Source: Streptomyces sp. NRRL S-1022
GTDB taxonomy: Bacteria > Actinomycetota > Actinomycetes > Streptomycetales > Streptomycetaceae
Assembly: GCF_000720135.1 (NCBI RefSeq)
Contig: NZ_JOIU01000054.1
Location: 1-12,976 of the forward strand
Direction of reading: 5' to 3'
Length of the DNA stretch: 12,976 bases
The notes under the pieces are model-generated. The model ran no database searches and was not told the origin of the DNA. It saw only the letters and a program-made list of their open reading frames with translations. Below are positions 1 to 6,606 of the stretch, piece after piece (within the stretch, counting starts at the first letter, position 1; every line of letters starts with the position of its first letter). The position numbers and the translations under genes were made by a program.

Positions 1-61
1 CCTGCTCGATGAAGCCGAAGCCCTTTTCCGCGTTGAACCACTTCACGGTACCAGCAGCCAT
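1..61 (-). CDS. cspA: Cold-shock protein (CspA family), 5' part only
   Basis: The minus strand from 61 encodes MAAGTVKWFNAEKGFGFIEQ and then runs off the window, so only the first 20 residues are visible. VKWFN followed by KGFGFI is the beta-1/beta-2 and RNP-1 signature of the cold-shock domain. These are proteins of about 67 residues that bind single-stranded RNA and DNA and act as RNA chaperones. The ATG at 61-59 is set by a strong Shine-Dalgarno, AAAGGAGAT, about 6 bases upstream on the minus strand. A perfect 9-bp hairpin lies in the leader (89-111), and long structured leaders are known for csp mRNAs. Which csp paralogue this is cannot be told from 20 residues. Confidence 0.93.
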   Translation of the reverse strand, partial: MAAGTVKWFNAEKGFGFIEQ

Positions 62-88
62 GTCATATCTCCTTTGGGGCAGTGCATC

Positions 89-111
89 GGCGTCCGCACC
101 ACGCGGACGCC
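89..111 (-). promoter_or_regulatory. Hairpin in the csp 5' leader
   Basis: GGCGTCCGC (89-97) and GCGGACGCC (103-111) form a perfect 9-bp stem with a 5-base loop, 28 bases upstream of the csp start codon and just above its ribosome binding site. Position and strength suggest an mRNA leader element, affecting stability or cold response. That role is inference; only the inverted repeat is seen. Confidence 0.5.
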
Positions 112-157
112 GTGTCGCCGCGATGATCACCCCGCCCGGAAATGACCGGAAGTACAA

Positions 158-195
158 AAGTGCCCCCGACCGGCAGAAGCCCGGTGGGCGCACTT
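158..195 (-). terminator. Terminator-like hairpin upstream of csp
   Basis: AAGTGC (158-163) pairs with GCACTT (190-195). Inside, CCC pairs with GGG and CCGG with CCGG around a short loop, giving a long interrupted stem. On the minus strand the stem runs into TTTT, the form of an intrinsic terminator. It lies about 100 bases upstream of the csp start codon. It could end an upstream minus-strand transcript, attenuate csp, or act bidirectionally. The relevant csp promoter was not identified. Confidence 0.45.
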
Positions 196-276
196 GAAGT
201 TTTGGGAACCACAACTGCAACTGAGATCGACAGTAGCACGCCGGAGCGGCGAGTGCCCGTTGGATAATTCCACTCC

Positions 277-294
277 GTTCTTCGTGAGAAGAAC
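277..294. repeat. Perfect inverted repeat GTTCTTC-N4-GAAGAAC
   Basis: GTTCTTC (277-283) and GAAGAAC (288-294) are exact reverse complements separated by 4 bases. The repeat lies in a locally AT-richer stretch (about 200-345) upstream of csp, which looks like promoter DNA compared with its GC-rich surroundings. It could be a regulator's operator or a small hairpin. No specific binding protein can be named. Confidence 0.4.
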
Positions 295-295
295 T

Positions 296-628
296 CCCAC
301 TGCGCGATCCGCCAAAATCTGATCCCCCGGGCGCAGATATTGATTCACTCGGAGTGTGATGTCTCAGGAGGAGGTGCCAACGGCACCGGACTTCCCAGGA
401 GCGCGACGACGTACGCGGCTTCCCGTAGGACGCCGCTCGGAAGGGGGCCGGCATCGTATCGACATGGTGAGGGGCCGAACCGACTGCGGCAACGATCCGC
501 CTGCGGCGAAAGCAGCGGCCACTTCGAAGGACGCGGAACCCCGATCGCTTGGGCGATCAAGAGGCGAGGCTGGGCTTCACGGAAGCAGGACGCCGGGAGG
601 CTGCCCGGCAGGCGCTCTGCCCGGGGAC
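296..628. other. No recognisable gene
   Basis: This stretch has open frames on both strands, but their translations are arginine/proline-rich reading-through of GC-rich DNA with no motif or ribosome binding site I trust. It may hold the far upstream region of csp and further decayed parts of the P-type ATPase relic that follows. Confidence 0.5.
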
Positions 629-949
629 GGGTGTCCCGTTCGACACGCAGCCGGCCCAGCCACCCCGTGCTGGTCAGCGCCATCGGTGTCCGTCGCCGTC
701 GGTGTCGCGCTGCCGATGTCCCCGCTCGCGGGACCACTCGGCTTCCGGTCCCTGCCGCTCGGATCCGTCCTCGCCCTGGCCCTGATGGTCGTGCTCTACC
801 TGGTACTGATCGAGGGCGCCAGGCAAGTCTTCTACACCCGGGCCGACGCACAGGCCGCGCTTCCACCGGTACGCCACCGCACCCTCCGGCATCGCATCCA
901 ACGGCGTGCCGGCCGCTTCAGCCAGCCCGGACCGCTGCGGCCCCGGTGA
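629..949 (+). pseudogene. mgtA: C-terminal relic of a MgtA-type Mg2+-transporting P-type ATPase
   Basis: Two frames together give the end of a type IIIB Mg2+ P-type ATPase. RSRPSHPVLVS is in one frame (about 648-690), and VAVGVALPMSPLAGPLGF is in the next frame. The latter frame continues through the hydrophobic VLALALMVVLYLVLIEGA and a basic tail to a TGA at 947-949. LP-SPLAGPLGF-LPL followed by the last membrane helix is the conserved end of this family, whose members are around 850-900 residues. Only about 100 residues remain and a frameshift near 688-695 separates the two pieces. The phosphorylation (DKTGT) and ATP-binding domains are absent. It is adjacent to, but not cotranscribed with, the minus-strand SPFH gene. 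The assignment rests on remembered family sequence and is moderately secure. Confidence 0.6.
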
Positions 950-967
950 CACGCTGTCACCAGGGCC
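939..967. terminator. Bidirectional terminator hairpin between mgtA relic and SPFH gene
   Basis: GGCCC-C-GGTGACA (939-951) pairs with TGTCACC-A-GGGCC (955-967): 12 bp with one mismatch and a 3-base loop. It sits between convergent genes, and the stop codon of the ATPase relic (947-949) is inside its left arm. There is no U-tract, which is common for actinobacterial terminators. Confidence 0.6.
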
Positions 968-1023
968 GTCAGGGGCACCACCCGCACCGAGACGATCACG
1001 TCACCCCGGGCAGCCCGGAACGG

Positions 1024-2004
1024 TCAACCGCTCAGTGATTCCTCGGCGTCCCGCCGCGTCGGCCAGTTGTCCCGCCGCTCCCGGGCCACCTCCGCACGGC
1101 TGCCGACCCGCTCCCCGGGCAGGGAGACCGACGGTACGAGGGCCGGTACGGGCATGGCGGGCTCCGGGATCACGGCCCCCGCAGAGAGCGCGGCGTGCCG
1201 CTCGCTGCGGCGCACCAGCCGTCCGTCGGACTCGCCGTCGCTGTCCCTGCTCTGGTGCTCGAAGAAGCGGAGCATCTCCACGGGGAACGGCATCACGAGG
1301 GTGCTGTTCTTCTCGGCGGAGACGTCCACCACGGTCTGCAGCAGCCGCAGTTGGAGTGCTCCGGGAGTGTCGGCCATCGTCGCGGCGGCGTCGGTCAGCC
1401 GCTGGGACGCCTGGAACTCTCCGTCGGCCGCGATGACCCGCGCGCGGCGTTCCCGCTCGGCTTCGGCCTGCTTGGACATGGAGCGCATCATGGACTCCGG
1501 AAGGGCGATGTCCTTGATCTCGACGCGCTCGATGCGCAGCCCCCAGGGCTCCTCGGTGGGGGCGTCCATCACCTTCTTGAGTTCCGCGTTGATGTGGTCA
1601 CGGTCGGAGAGCAGCGTGTCCAGGTCAGCCCTCCCGATGACCGAGCGCAGCGACGTCTGGGCGATCTGGGAGACGGCGGCAGGGTAGTTGCGCACGTTCA
1701 CCAGGGCCTTGACGGGGTCAATGACCTTGAAGTAGACGACCGCGTCGACGGTGAGCGTCACGTTGTCGGCGGTGATGGACCCCTGTGGCGGGATGCCGAG
1801 GACCTCGGTCTGCACGGACACCTTCCGCATCCGGTCCCCGATCGGCCGGATGACACGCAGGCCCGGCCCGCGGATGTCCGGCAGCAGCCGCCCGAAACGG
1901 AACACCACGCCCTTCTCGTACTGCTGGACGTTGCGCACGCTCAGGGCGAGCAGGACGAACCCGGCCACGGCGCACACCACCAGCACGGCGATCAGAACAC
2001 CCAT
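1024..2004 (-). CDS. SPFH/band-7 (slipin/stomatin-like) membrane protein
   Basis: A 326-residue protein beginning MGVLIAVLVVCAVAGFV, one N-terminal membrane helix (about residues 2-22). The SPFH domain follows: QQYEKGVVFRFGRL, GPGLRVIRPI, VTLTVDAVVYFKVIDPVKA and RSVIGRADLDTLLSDRD, to about residue 170. LRIERVEIKDIALPESM and a charged coiled-coil QAEAERERRARVIAADGE come next. This is the slipin/stomatin order. Such proteins oligomerise on the inner membrane and organise functional microdomains, often affecting membrane-protein quality control. The tail after about residue 255 is low-complexity. I chose the ATG at 2004 over longer forms because AAGGAAAG lies about 10 bases upstream and the membrane helix then starts at residue 2. 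No NfeD partner is next to it. The family is certain; the cellular role is inferred. Confidence 0.93.
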   Translation of the reverse strand: MGVLIAVLVVCAVAGFVLLALSVRNVQQYEKGVVFRFGRLLPDIRGPGLRVIRPIGDRMRKVSVQTEVLGIPPQGSITADNVTLTVDAVVYFKVIDPVKALVNVRNYPAAVSQIAQTSLRSVIGRADLDTLLSDRDHINAELKKVMDAPTEEPWGLRIERVEIKDIALPESMMRSMSKQAEAERERRARVIAADGEFQASQRLTDAAATMADTPGALQLRLLQTVVDVSAEKNSTLVMPFPVEMLRFFEHQSRDSDGESDGRLVRRSERHAALSAGAVIPEPAMPVPALVPSVSLPGERVGSRAEVARERRDNWPTRRDAEESLSG

Positions 2005-2072
2005 GGTTCTCACTTTCCTTACGTCGATGACGGTCCCGGACCCGAGCGGTCCGGGAAGCACATGGCGCGGGA

Positions 2073-2109
2073 GGACCCCGGCCTGTCGTCTGAGGTGCGG
2101 CCGGGGTCC
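2073..2109. terminator. Strong terminator hairpin
   Basis: GGACCCCGGCC (2073-2083) and GGCCGGGGTCC (2099-2109) form a perfect 11-bp stem with a 15-base loop. A second small stem, CCCGGC-TCA-GCCGGG, is at 2140-2154. Both lie downstream of the minus-strand DUF5994 relic and upstream of the SPFH gene, so they should stop minus-strand read-through. Confidence 0.6.
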
Positions 2110-2225
2110 CGGGCTGCTGCTGAGGCTCTGGTGTGTCGGCCCGGCTCAGCCGGGAGCACTCTGCGGTACGCCGGTCCGGGCTCCGTCGGCTGTGGCCCTG
2201 GTGGCCGCTGGAGTGCGCACGACCC

Positions 2226-2645
2226 TCACCTCGCCGTCGGCGGAGCGGAAACGGCCGGGATCTGCGGGCGCGCCGCGGGATCGCGGACTTCGTGGTCTTC
2301 CTCGGAGTCCCAGGCCGCCTGAACGGCCGATTCGGTCTCCGACATCGTGCGCAGGAACGCCGCCTCCGCCATCAACCGGTTCACGTGCGAGGTGCGCAGG
2401 CAGTCTCTGCCGGCGGCCATCAGCCAGAGGGCCGAGACCGGGGTCGGCTGCACCTGCCCACCGAAGGGCCTCGCAGTCGGGACGGCGGGCCGGTGCTCGC
2501 GGTTCAGCAGGCCCCCGGTGATCAGCCCCGACAGCGGATCGGGCACGGCCGTCGGCGAGGAACCCAGGGGAGCGCAAGAGATCCGGAGTGACGTAGAGCA
2601 GGGCGTACTTCCGAGGATAGGCGTGGGGGAAACGGTCGCAGTCAT
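2226..2645 (-). pseudogene. DUF5994 family protein, internally deleted (copy A)
   Basis: The reading frame from the ATG at 2645 begins MTATVSPTPI, like the intact copies at 5241 and 11588 (MTATIEPTII, MTATILHTSA). LRISCAPLGSSP matches RLSLAPTGSAP of copy B. The family signature GAWWPRSRD and most of the central domain are missing. The end is again homologous: SALWLMAAGRDCLRTSHVNR and AAWDSEEDHEVR match SWLMTAATGPLRIHTASDLL and AVWDSEGGHGAR of copy C. The 139-residue product is about 45 residues shorter than its intact paralogues, so the core is deleted and possibly frame-scrambled. The leader (2646-2757) is closely related to that of copy C. It remains an open frame and may be annotated as a gene, but I expect it to be non-functional. 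Confidence 0.65.
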
Positions 2646-2846
2646 GACGCGAACCCTGCTCCGGGCCGACCGGAACCGGCCCGGCGTGATCAAATCGCCG
2701 AAAGTGACAGCGACTGGAAGCCGGTGCACGAAATACCCTCGGTAACACCAGCGTACTCCTCGACGGTCCGAGCGGACCCCCGTCCGGGTAGCGCGGCCGG
2801 TCCAGGGCCGGGCACGTGGAGCCTCCCCAGCCGGGTCCTGTGACAA

Positions 2847-2885
2847 CACCCCCAGGCCCGTACCCAGAGTGCGGACCCGGGGGTG
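2847..2885. terminator. Terminator hairpin downstream of DUF5994 fragment
   Basis: CACCCCC (2847-2853) pairs with GGGGGTG (2879-2885). An inner GGCCCG/CGGACC stem with one mismatch extends it. It begins 16 bases past the stop of the minus-strand DUF5994 fragment (2901) and so is its likely terminator. Confidence 0.55.
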
Positions 2886-2900
2886 GTCCGAAGGCCACCG

Positions 2901-3038
2901 TCAACGGACTGCGACTTCCAAGCCCACTCTGTCCTGCACGACGGCGGCCATACTCTCCATAAGCCGCCCGGCCTCCGCGTCCGTGGCGGCGGGCGGCGCC
3001 ACCAGCAGGTCCCACCGGCCGCGGCCGGGCGCCAGCAG
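2901..3038 (-). pseudogene. C-terminal DUF5994 fragment (copy E)
   Basis: Minus-strand frame ending at a TGA (2903-2901) reads LLAPGRGRWDLLVAPPAATD, then AEAGRLMESMAAVVQDRVG. This aligns with the last third of the intact DUF5994 copies (VGRWDLLVIPPQTDP then ASWLMTAATG in copy C). An in-frame stop at 3041-3039 ends the frame upstream, and I find no N-terminal half in any frame further upstream. About 46 residues remain of an expected 180. It is more like the copy at 4527 (LLVVPPHATVEAARAAMA) than like copies A-C. A hairpin terminator follows directly. Confidence 0.6.
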
Positions 3039-3347
3039 TCAGACGGTGGACGGGGAGCGTACGAGGCTTGGGAGTACGAGGGCGGTACCTGCGTGACGCC
3101 CGCAGCGGTACCGGCAAAGGCCGGTGACGTCAGCCGCCTGATCATCGGCATGTGAGACAGCCGTCATGAACGCCTTCTTCACGACGGTCGGCCGCTGCAC
3201 GTGAACGACGAAGAGAGCGACGGGGCCGTAGCCGCTACCCGTTGGGCGCTCCGAGGAGCTGGGCCGGCATGGTGGCGCCTTGTTCGTCGACGCCCGTGGC
3301 GGGGTGTCCTGCGTCACTGGCACACAGCCCGAAGTCCTGGGAGCTGT
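3039..3347. other. No recognisable gene
   Basis: Open frames exist on both strands but none has a recognisable domain or a convincing ribosome binding site. The stretch lies between the DUF5994 fragment and the corA terminators and may include decayed N-terminal DUF5994 sequence. Confidence 0.45.
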
Positions 3348-3397
3348 TTGGGAGCCGACTTCCGGAACCGGCTCCCAAGGCCCGTCTGCCGACGGGC
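3348..3397. terminator. Tandem terminator hairpins after corA
   Basis: TTGGGAGCCG (3348-3357) and CGGCTCCCAA (3369-3378) form a perfect 10-bp stem with an 11-base loop. GCCCGTC-TGCC-GACGGGC (3380-3397) adds a 7-bp stem with a 4-base loop. Both lie within 70 bases downstream of the minus-strand corA stop codon. Confidence 0.65.
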
Positions 3398-3413
3398 GCG
3401 CAGGAGCGTGTGG

Positions 3414-4388
3414 TCAGAGCCAGTCCCAGTGCTTGAAAACGAAGTACAGCGTCAGAGAGACGACGACGATGACGGCGCTGGAAACGATGAAACCCGACTG
3501 GTGTGCGAAGCCGGGGTAGGGAAGGTTCTGTCCGTAGAAGCCGGTGATCGCCGTGGGCACGGCGATGATCGCGGCCCAGCTCGTCACCTTCTTCATGATC
3601 AGGTTCATCCGGTTCGCCTGCACGGACAAGTTGGTCTCCATGACCGAGGCCACCAGGTCGCGCAGCGACTCCGTCCACTCGCCGGCACGCAGCACGTGGT
3701 CGTACACATCTCGGTAGTACGGCAGCAAGGAATCATCGACGATGTCGAGGTCGGGGCGCATGAGGGCGTTGACGACCTCCCGCATGGGCAGGACCACGCG
3801 GCGAAGCCGGACCAGTGATTTCCGCAGGGCGTAGGACTGGCGCTGTACGGTCTGGATCTGCCGGCCGCCTTCGGCGAAGAGCAGAGCGTCCAGTTCCTCG
3901 ATACGTTCGTCGAGTTGCCGTACCGCGGCGAAGTGCCCGTCGACGACATGGTCGAGCAGACCGTGGAGCAGAAAGGCCACCCCGTGCGCTGTCAGAGCCG
4001 GGGTGCGGTCCCAGCGGGCGACCAGCTCGTCGAGGGCGAACGCGGCGTCCTTGCGGACCGTGATCAGTGCTTGCGGCGTGAGGATGACCGCGAGCTCGCT
4101 CATCGTCAGTCTCGCACTGTCCGGGTCGACGGCGACCGCGTAGACGCTGAGGAAGTGATGGGTGCGGTAGGTGTCGAGTTTCGCCCGTTGCCCCTCGTGC
4201 AGCGCGTCCTCGAGGGCCAGCTCGTGGAGACCGAGTTCCTCGCCTACCGCCGTGAACTCGGCGCGGTCCGGGCGGTACAGGTCCAACCACACGGTCGCAG
4301 AAGGGTCCGCCAGATGCCGGGAGATGTCCCGGACCGGGAAGTCCTCCTCGACCAGGGAGCCGTCGCGGTACAGCCGGGTACGGGCCAT
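3414..4388 (-). CDS. corA: CorA-family Mg2+/divalent cation channel
   Basis: A 324-residue protein with the CorA layout. An N-terminal cytoplasmic alpha/beta domain includes VWLDLYRPD, LGLHELALEDALHEGQRAKL and AVILTPQALITVRKD. A long helix follows (RQLDERIEELDALLF to MEVNALMRPDLDIVDD-like sequence). Near the end are SVQANRMNLIMKKVTSWAAI, the first membrane helix, the pore-loop signature and a second helix (SSAVIVVVSLTLYFVF). Family members form pentameric Mg2+ channels gated by cytoplasmic Mg2+. The usual GMN selectivity motif is YGQN here (residue about 283-288, GFYGQN). This is a variant I believe occurs in actinobacterial CorA-like proteins, so ion selectivity is less certain. The ATG at 4388 is chosen because the family domain starts right there; AGGG is the only upstream ribosome-binding element. 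Strong hairpins follow the stop. Confidence 0.93.
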   Translation of the reverse strand: MARTRLYRDGSLVEEDFPVRDISRHLADPSATVWLDLYRPDRAEFTAVGEELGLHELALEDALHEGQRAKLDTYRTHHFLSVYAVAVDPDSARLTMSELAVILTPQALITVRKDAAFALDELVARWDRTPALTAHGVAFLLHGLLDHVVDGHFAAVRQLDERIEELDALLFAEGGRQIQTVQRQSYALRKSLVRLRRVVLPMREVVNALMRPDLDIVDDSLLPYYRDVYDHVLRAGEWTESLRDLVASVMETNLSVQANRMNLIMKKVTSWAAIIAVPTAITGFYGQNLPYPGFAHQSGFIVSSAVIVVVSLTLYFVFKHWDWL

Positions 4389-4526
4389 GTCGCGCACCCT
4401 AACGGCACCGGCGGAGCTTCGGCGGACGCCACTACCGGGCATCCACTCCCACGGGCGGCACCGCCTCGATCCTTGAAGGGCACCGCCCGGCGCATACAGC
4501 CCTACGGGCGCCCGAAGCTCCAGAAG

Positions 4527-5056
4527 TCATTCTTCGGGCTCGTGGCGTTCCTCGCCGCTCCGAGGGCCCTCCACGGGGACCGTGTATGCCTGGTGGGTGC
4601 CGGTGTCGATGAGGATCTGTGCGGCCTCGGTGACGTTTGCGGCCCGGACAGCCCTGGCCATCGCGGCACGGGCGGCCTCGACTGTCGCGTGCGGCGGGAC
4701 CACGAGAAGGGAGAAGTGGTCCTGGTCGCCCCGTGGGATCAGGACGGTGTCGTCCCCCACCGGAAAGGAGTCGATACGGACGACCTGGTCGCCGATCACC
4801 AGGCGCGTGGAAAGTTCATCCCAAGCGGTGGCGTCCAGACCGACGCGCGTGATGGGGCCGAGGTGCACGGTCAGCGCGTGGACGAGGCCGGGCAGCTCAG
4901 CACCGATGTCGCGGGAACGCGGCCACCACGCACCGTCGAGGTTGCCTTCCCGGGATCGTGTCGTCTCCAGCCGCAGGAGGACCGTCCCGGGTTCGCGGCC
5001 CGATGGATCGCGTCCGGCAGAAGACCGGGAGCGCGAGGGGTATCGGATTCGTTCAT
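4527..5056 (-). pseudogene. DUF5994 family protein with a frameshift (copy D)
   Basis: The minus-strand ATG at 5056 opens MNESDTPRAPGLLPDAIHRA. After AANPG, near 4985-4991, the family sequence continues in another frame as TVLLRLETTRSREGN, LDGAWWPRSRDIGAELPGLV and SLLVVPPHATVEAARAAMA, to a TGA at 4529-4527. LDGAWWPRSRD is the hallmark of this actinobacterial family of unknown function. Restoring one base in the CCCGGG run joins both parts into about 177 residues, so this is a one-base deletion (or a sequence error). The gene is divergent from copy B, with 184 bases between start codons, and shares no leader similarity with A-C. It lies 138 bases upstream of corA on the same strand. It belongs to a different subgroup from A-C. 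Confidence 0.75.
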
Positions 5057-5142
5057 GGCGTGTCCGCCTGTCTGCGGGAAACGGTGTGAAATGCCTGCTC
5101 ACGCGCACGTCCCGGGACCTCCGCAGCGGCGTAGAGTGAAAG

Positions 5143-5240
5143 CACCGGGAGTACTTCGCACACCGGCCGCCGTGTCGGTGTCGTTTTCGGCGAGCAACAA
5201 CACCGGCCTTCGCGAGGAGGCTCGGGGACAGGTCCGCGTC
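5143..5240 (+). promoter_or_regulatory. Shared DUF5994 leader, copy B version
   Basis: Contains CGGGAGTAC (5146-5154), the block GTCGTTTTCGGCGA (5180-5193), an imperfect hairpin CCGGCCT...AGGCTCGG (5203-5226) and the start-proximal GGTCCGCGTCATGACCGCGA. The same elements, in the same order, precede copies A (minus, 2646-2757) and C (11473-11587). It is therefore a conserved regulatory leader. Compared with A and C about 21 bases are missing between the first two blocks. Confidence 0.6.
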
Positions 5241-5801
5241 ATGACCGCGACCATCGAACCCACGATCATTCAAGAGCGCCTGCTGTCGGTGCCGGCCCGG
5301 CTGTCTCTGGCCCCGACCGGCTCCGCTCCAGGTCTCCTGGACGGTGCCTGGTGGCCCCGCTCCCGTGATCTTCTGCGCGAGATCCCCACTCTGACAGACG
5401 CGCTGGACTCGTGCTGGGGCCGGATCACCCACGTCACCGTGAACCCGACCCACTGGCCCGTCATCCCGCGCAAGGTCCCCGTCACGGGGCACACGGTGCG
5501 TGTCGGCTGGTTCGCCGCCGAGCAGGACCCGAACAAGGTGATCCTCCTTTCGTACACGGTGGGCCGCCTGGACCTGCTGGTGATCCCTCCGGAGACAGGC
5601 CCGGCCGCCGCCGCCCGGCTGATGGCAGCGGCAACCGTCCCGAGAGGTGTCCGCACCGCCAGCGGTCTGATGGCCGAGGAGGCCATCAGCCGTGACGCGA
5701 CAGATGCTCAGAGCCGGGAAGAGGAATGGGAGACCGACGGCGGAGCCGCTTGGACGGCAGGAGCCGCGATCGGGATCTTCACCTCCGCCCTGAGGAGGTG
5801 A
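5241..5801 (+). CDS. DUF5994 family protein, intact (copy B)
   Basis: A 186-residue soluble protein of the DUF5994 family, function unknown. Landmarks in order: MTATIEPTII, RLSLAPTGSAP (20-30), the signature LLDGAWWPRSRDL (32-44), CWGRITHVTVNPTHWPVIPR (58-77), VGWFAAEQDPNKV (88-100), LLSYTVGRLDLLVIPPETG (102-120), and a helical tail with EEAISRDATDAQSREEEWE. A much longer open frame runs upstream in the same phase, but the ATG at 5241 is the start. All three related copies begin there with MTAT after the same leader GGTCCGCGTC. No good Shine-Dalgarno is visible (GGGGACAGG is the best), which with the leader hairpin suggests translational control. The stop codon overlaps the ribosome binding site of the next gene, so the two are one operon. 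Confidence 0.85.
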   Translation: MTATIEPTIIQERLLSVPARLSLAPTGSAPGLLDGAWWPRSRDLLREIPTLTDALDSCWGRITHVTVNPTHWPVIPRKVPVTGHTVRVGWFAAEQDPNKVILLSYTVGRLDLLVIPPETGPAAAARLMAAATVPRGVRTASGLMAEEAISRDATDAQSREEEWETDGGAAWTAGAAIGIFTSALRR

Positions 5802-5805
5802 AGAC

Positions 5806-6030
5806 GTGGAGACGGCCGTCACCGTCGCCGTGATCCTCTTCGTGATCATCGCGGGCATGTTCCTGATCCACCGGCTCAACGCGCAGCACGCCGAAAGGAT
5901 CGGGGCGTTCCGCTACAGCGATGCCCTACCGGGAATCCGTCGGCGGACCCGTAGGAGCCCACGTGCCACCGTGCCGAACGGCCCTCCGGCCGACACCACA
6001 CGCCGTGAGCACCGACAGGAGAGCCGCTGA
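5806..6030 (+). CDS. Small single-pass membrane protein
   Basis: A 74-residue product with a GTG start, preceded by GAGGAGGTG (5793-5800) that overlaps the stop codon of the DUF5994 gene; the gap is only 4 bases, so translation is probably coupled. Residues 2-20 (ETAVTVAVILFVIIAGMFL) form one membrane helix, followed by IHRLNAQHAERIGAFRYSDA and a basic, proline-rich cytoplasmic tail. I do not recognise a named family. The pattern (helix, HRLNAQH, FRYSDALPGI) looks like a conserved actinobacterial small protein. The operon link suggests it may anchor or partner the DUF5994 protein; that is inference. Confidence 0.7.
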   Translation: METAVTVAVILFVIIAGMFLIHRLNAQHAERIGAFRYSDALPGIRRRTRRSPRATVPNGPPADTTRREHRQESR

Positions 6031-6402
6031 TGCCGCAGACCTGCTTCCAGCCACGGGGTGGTGTGGGGCGGCGGCCGTCACACCCACCGGCTCAGGGCTG
6101 CGGCTGGCCGCATGACGGCCATGTCCTGCCATATGACCGAAATGGGATCCTGGGCATACCCTGGTGAGTGGGCCGGTGCACTCTCACGTGCAACGACCCG
6201 GAAGGGCGGCCCCAGTGTGTATACGCCGGGGCCGTTGCGTCACCGCCACATGCCACGGAGAGAAGGTGGTGATCCACTCGGCCGATCTTCGCGAGTGACG
6301 AAGCTGAGACGAACGCCGACCGCAGTGCCGAGAGATGAGTCCGCCGTGCACGTTGACGGCGGACAACGTGTTGCCCGCAGCCGACGCCCGGAGGCTGACG
6401 GA
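6031..6402. other. Intergenic stretch with hairpins, no clear gene
   Basis: It holds the GC-rich terminator at 6207-6234, the GCACTCTCACGTG element at 6178-6190, and a perfect 8-bp hairpin TCCGCCGT/ACGGCGGA (6340-6363). The open frames crossing it show no recognisable domains. Confidence 0.5.
6207..6234. terminator. Terminator hairpin after the DUF5994/small membrane protein operon
   Basis: CGGCCCC (6207-6213) pairs with GGGGCCG (6228-6234), with the palindrome GTATAC in the loop region. It is related, in inverted orientation, to the terminator after copy C at 12146-12173. Both are followed, on the matching strand, by a CACGTGAGAGTGC element (6190-6178 and 12188-12200). Confidence 0.55.
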
Positions 6403-6606
6403 GTGCGGTTTCTTCTGCTGCTCATCGTGGCGGTTGCGCTCAGCGTCATGGGGACGCTCGCCAGGGGTCGAGAACGGCGCGCCGGAGCACACCAAGACCG
6501 CGTCGAACACCACACACCAGGGCCGTCCCCGAACACGGAAACCCCCGCCGGAGCCGGCCGACGGGGGTCCCTCACCTCTCCCACTGCCCCTACGACGGGG
6601 GCATGA
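6403..6606 (+). CDS. Possible small membrane or secreted protein
   Basis: GTG start with a good Shine-Dalgarno, GGAGG (6390-6394), 8 bases upstream. The product begins MRFLLLLIVAVALSVMGTL, a hydrophobic helix or signal segment, followed by a basic and proline-rich tail to 67 residues. A hairpin ACCCCCG...CGGGGGT (about 6541-6569) lies inside the last third of the frame and may be a terminator, so the real gene may be truncated or frameshifted there. No family is recognised. The ribosome binding site and hydrophobic start are the only support. Confidence 0.35.
   Translation: MRFLLLLIVAVALSVMGTLARGRERRAGAHQDRVEHHTPGPSPNTETPAGAGRRGSLTSPTAPTTGA

Noticed and set aside
340..1038. 232-codon plus-strand open frame
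   Set aside because: Arginine/proline-rich translation without motifs; only a short part carries the ATPase relic, which switches frame.
1195..2322. Long plus-strand open frame opposite the SPFH gene
   Set aside because: Antisense shadow of a clear SPFH coding sequence; histidine/glycine-rich and without a domain.
5146..5154. CGGGAGTAC as a SigB-type -10 element before DUF5994 genes
   Set aside because: The consensus is GGGTA(C/T) with a GTTT-like -35 at 14-16 bases; here two bases are inserted and no matching -35 is seen in any copy, so only conservation is claimed.
3915..5240. Upstream extension of the DUF5994 copy B frame
   Set aside because: It runs antisense through corA and copy D; paralogues A and C fix the start at 5241 with MTAT.
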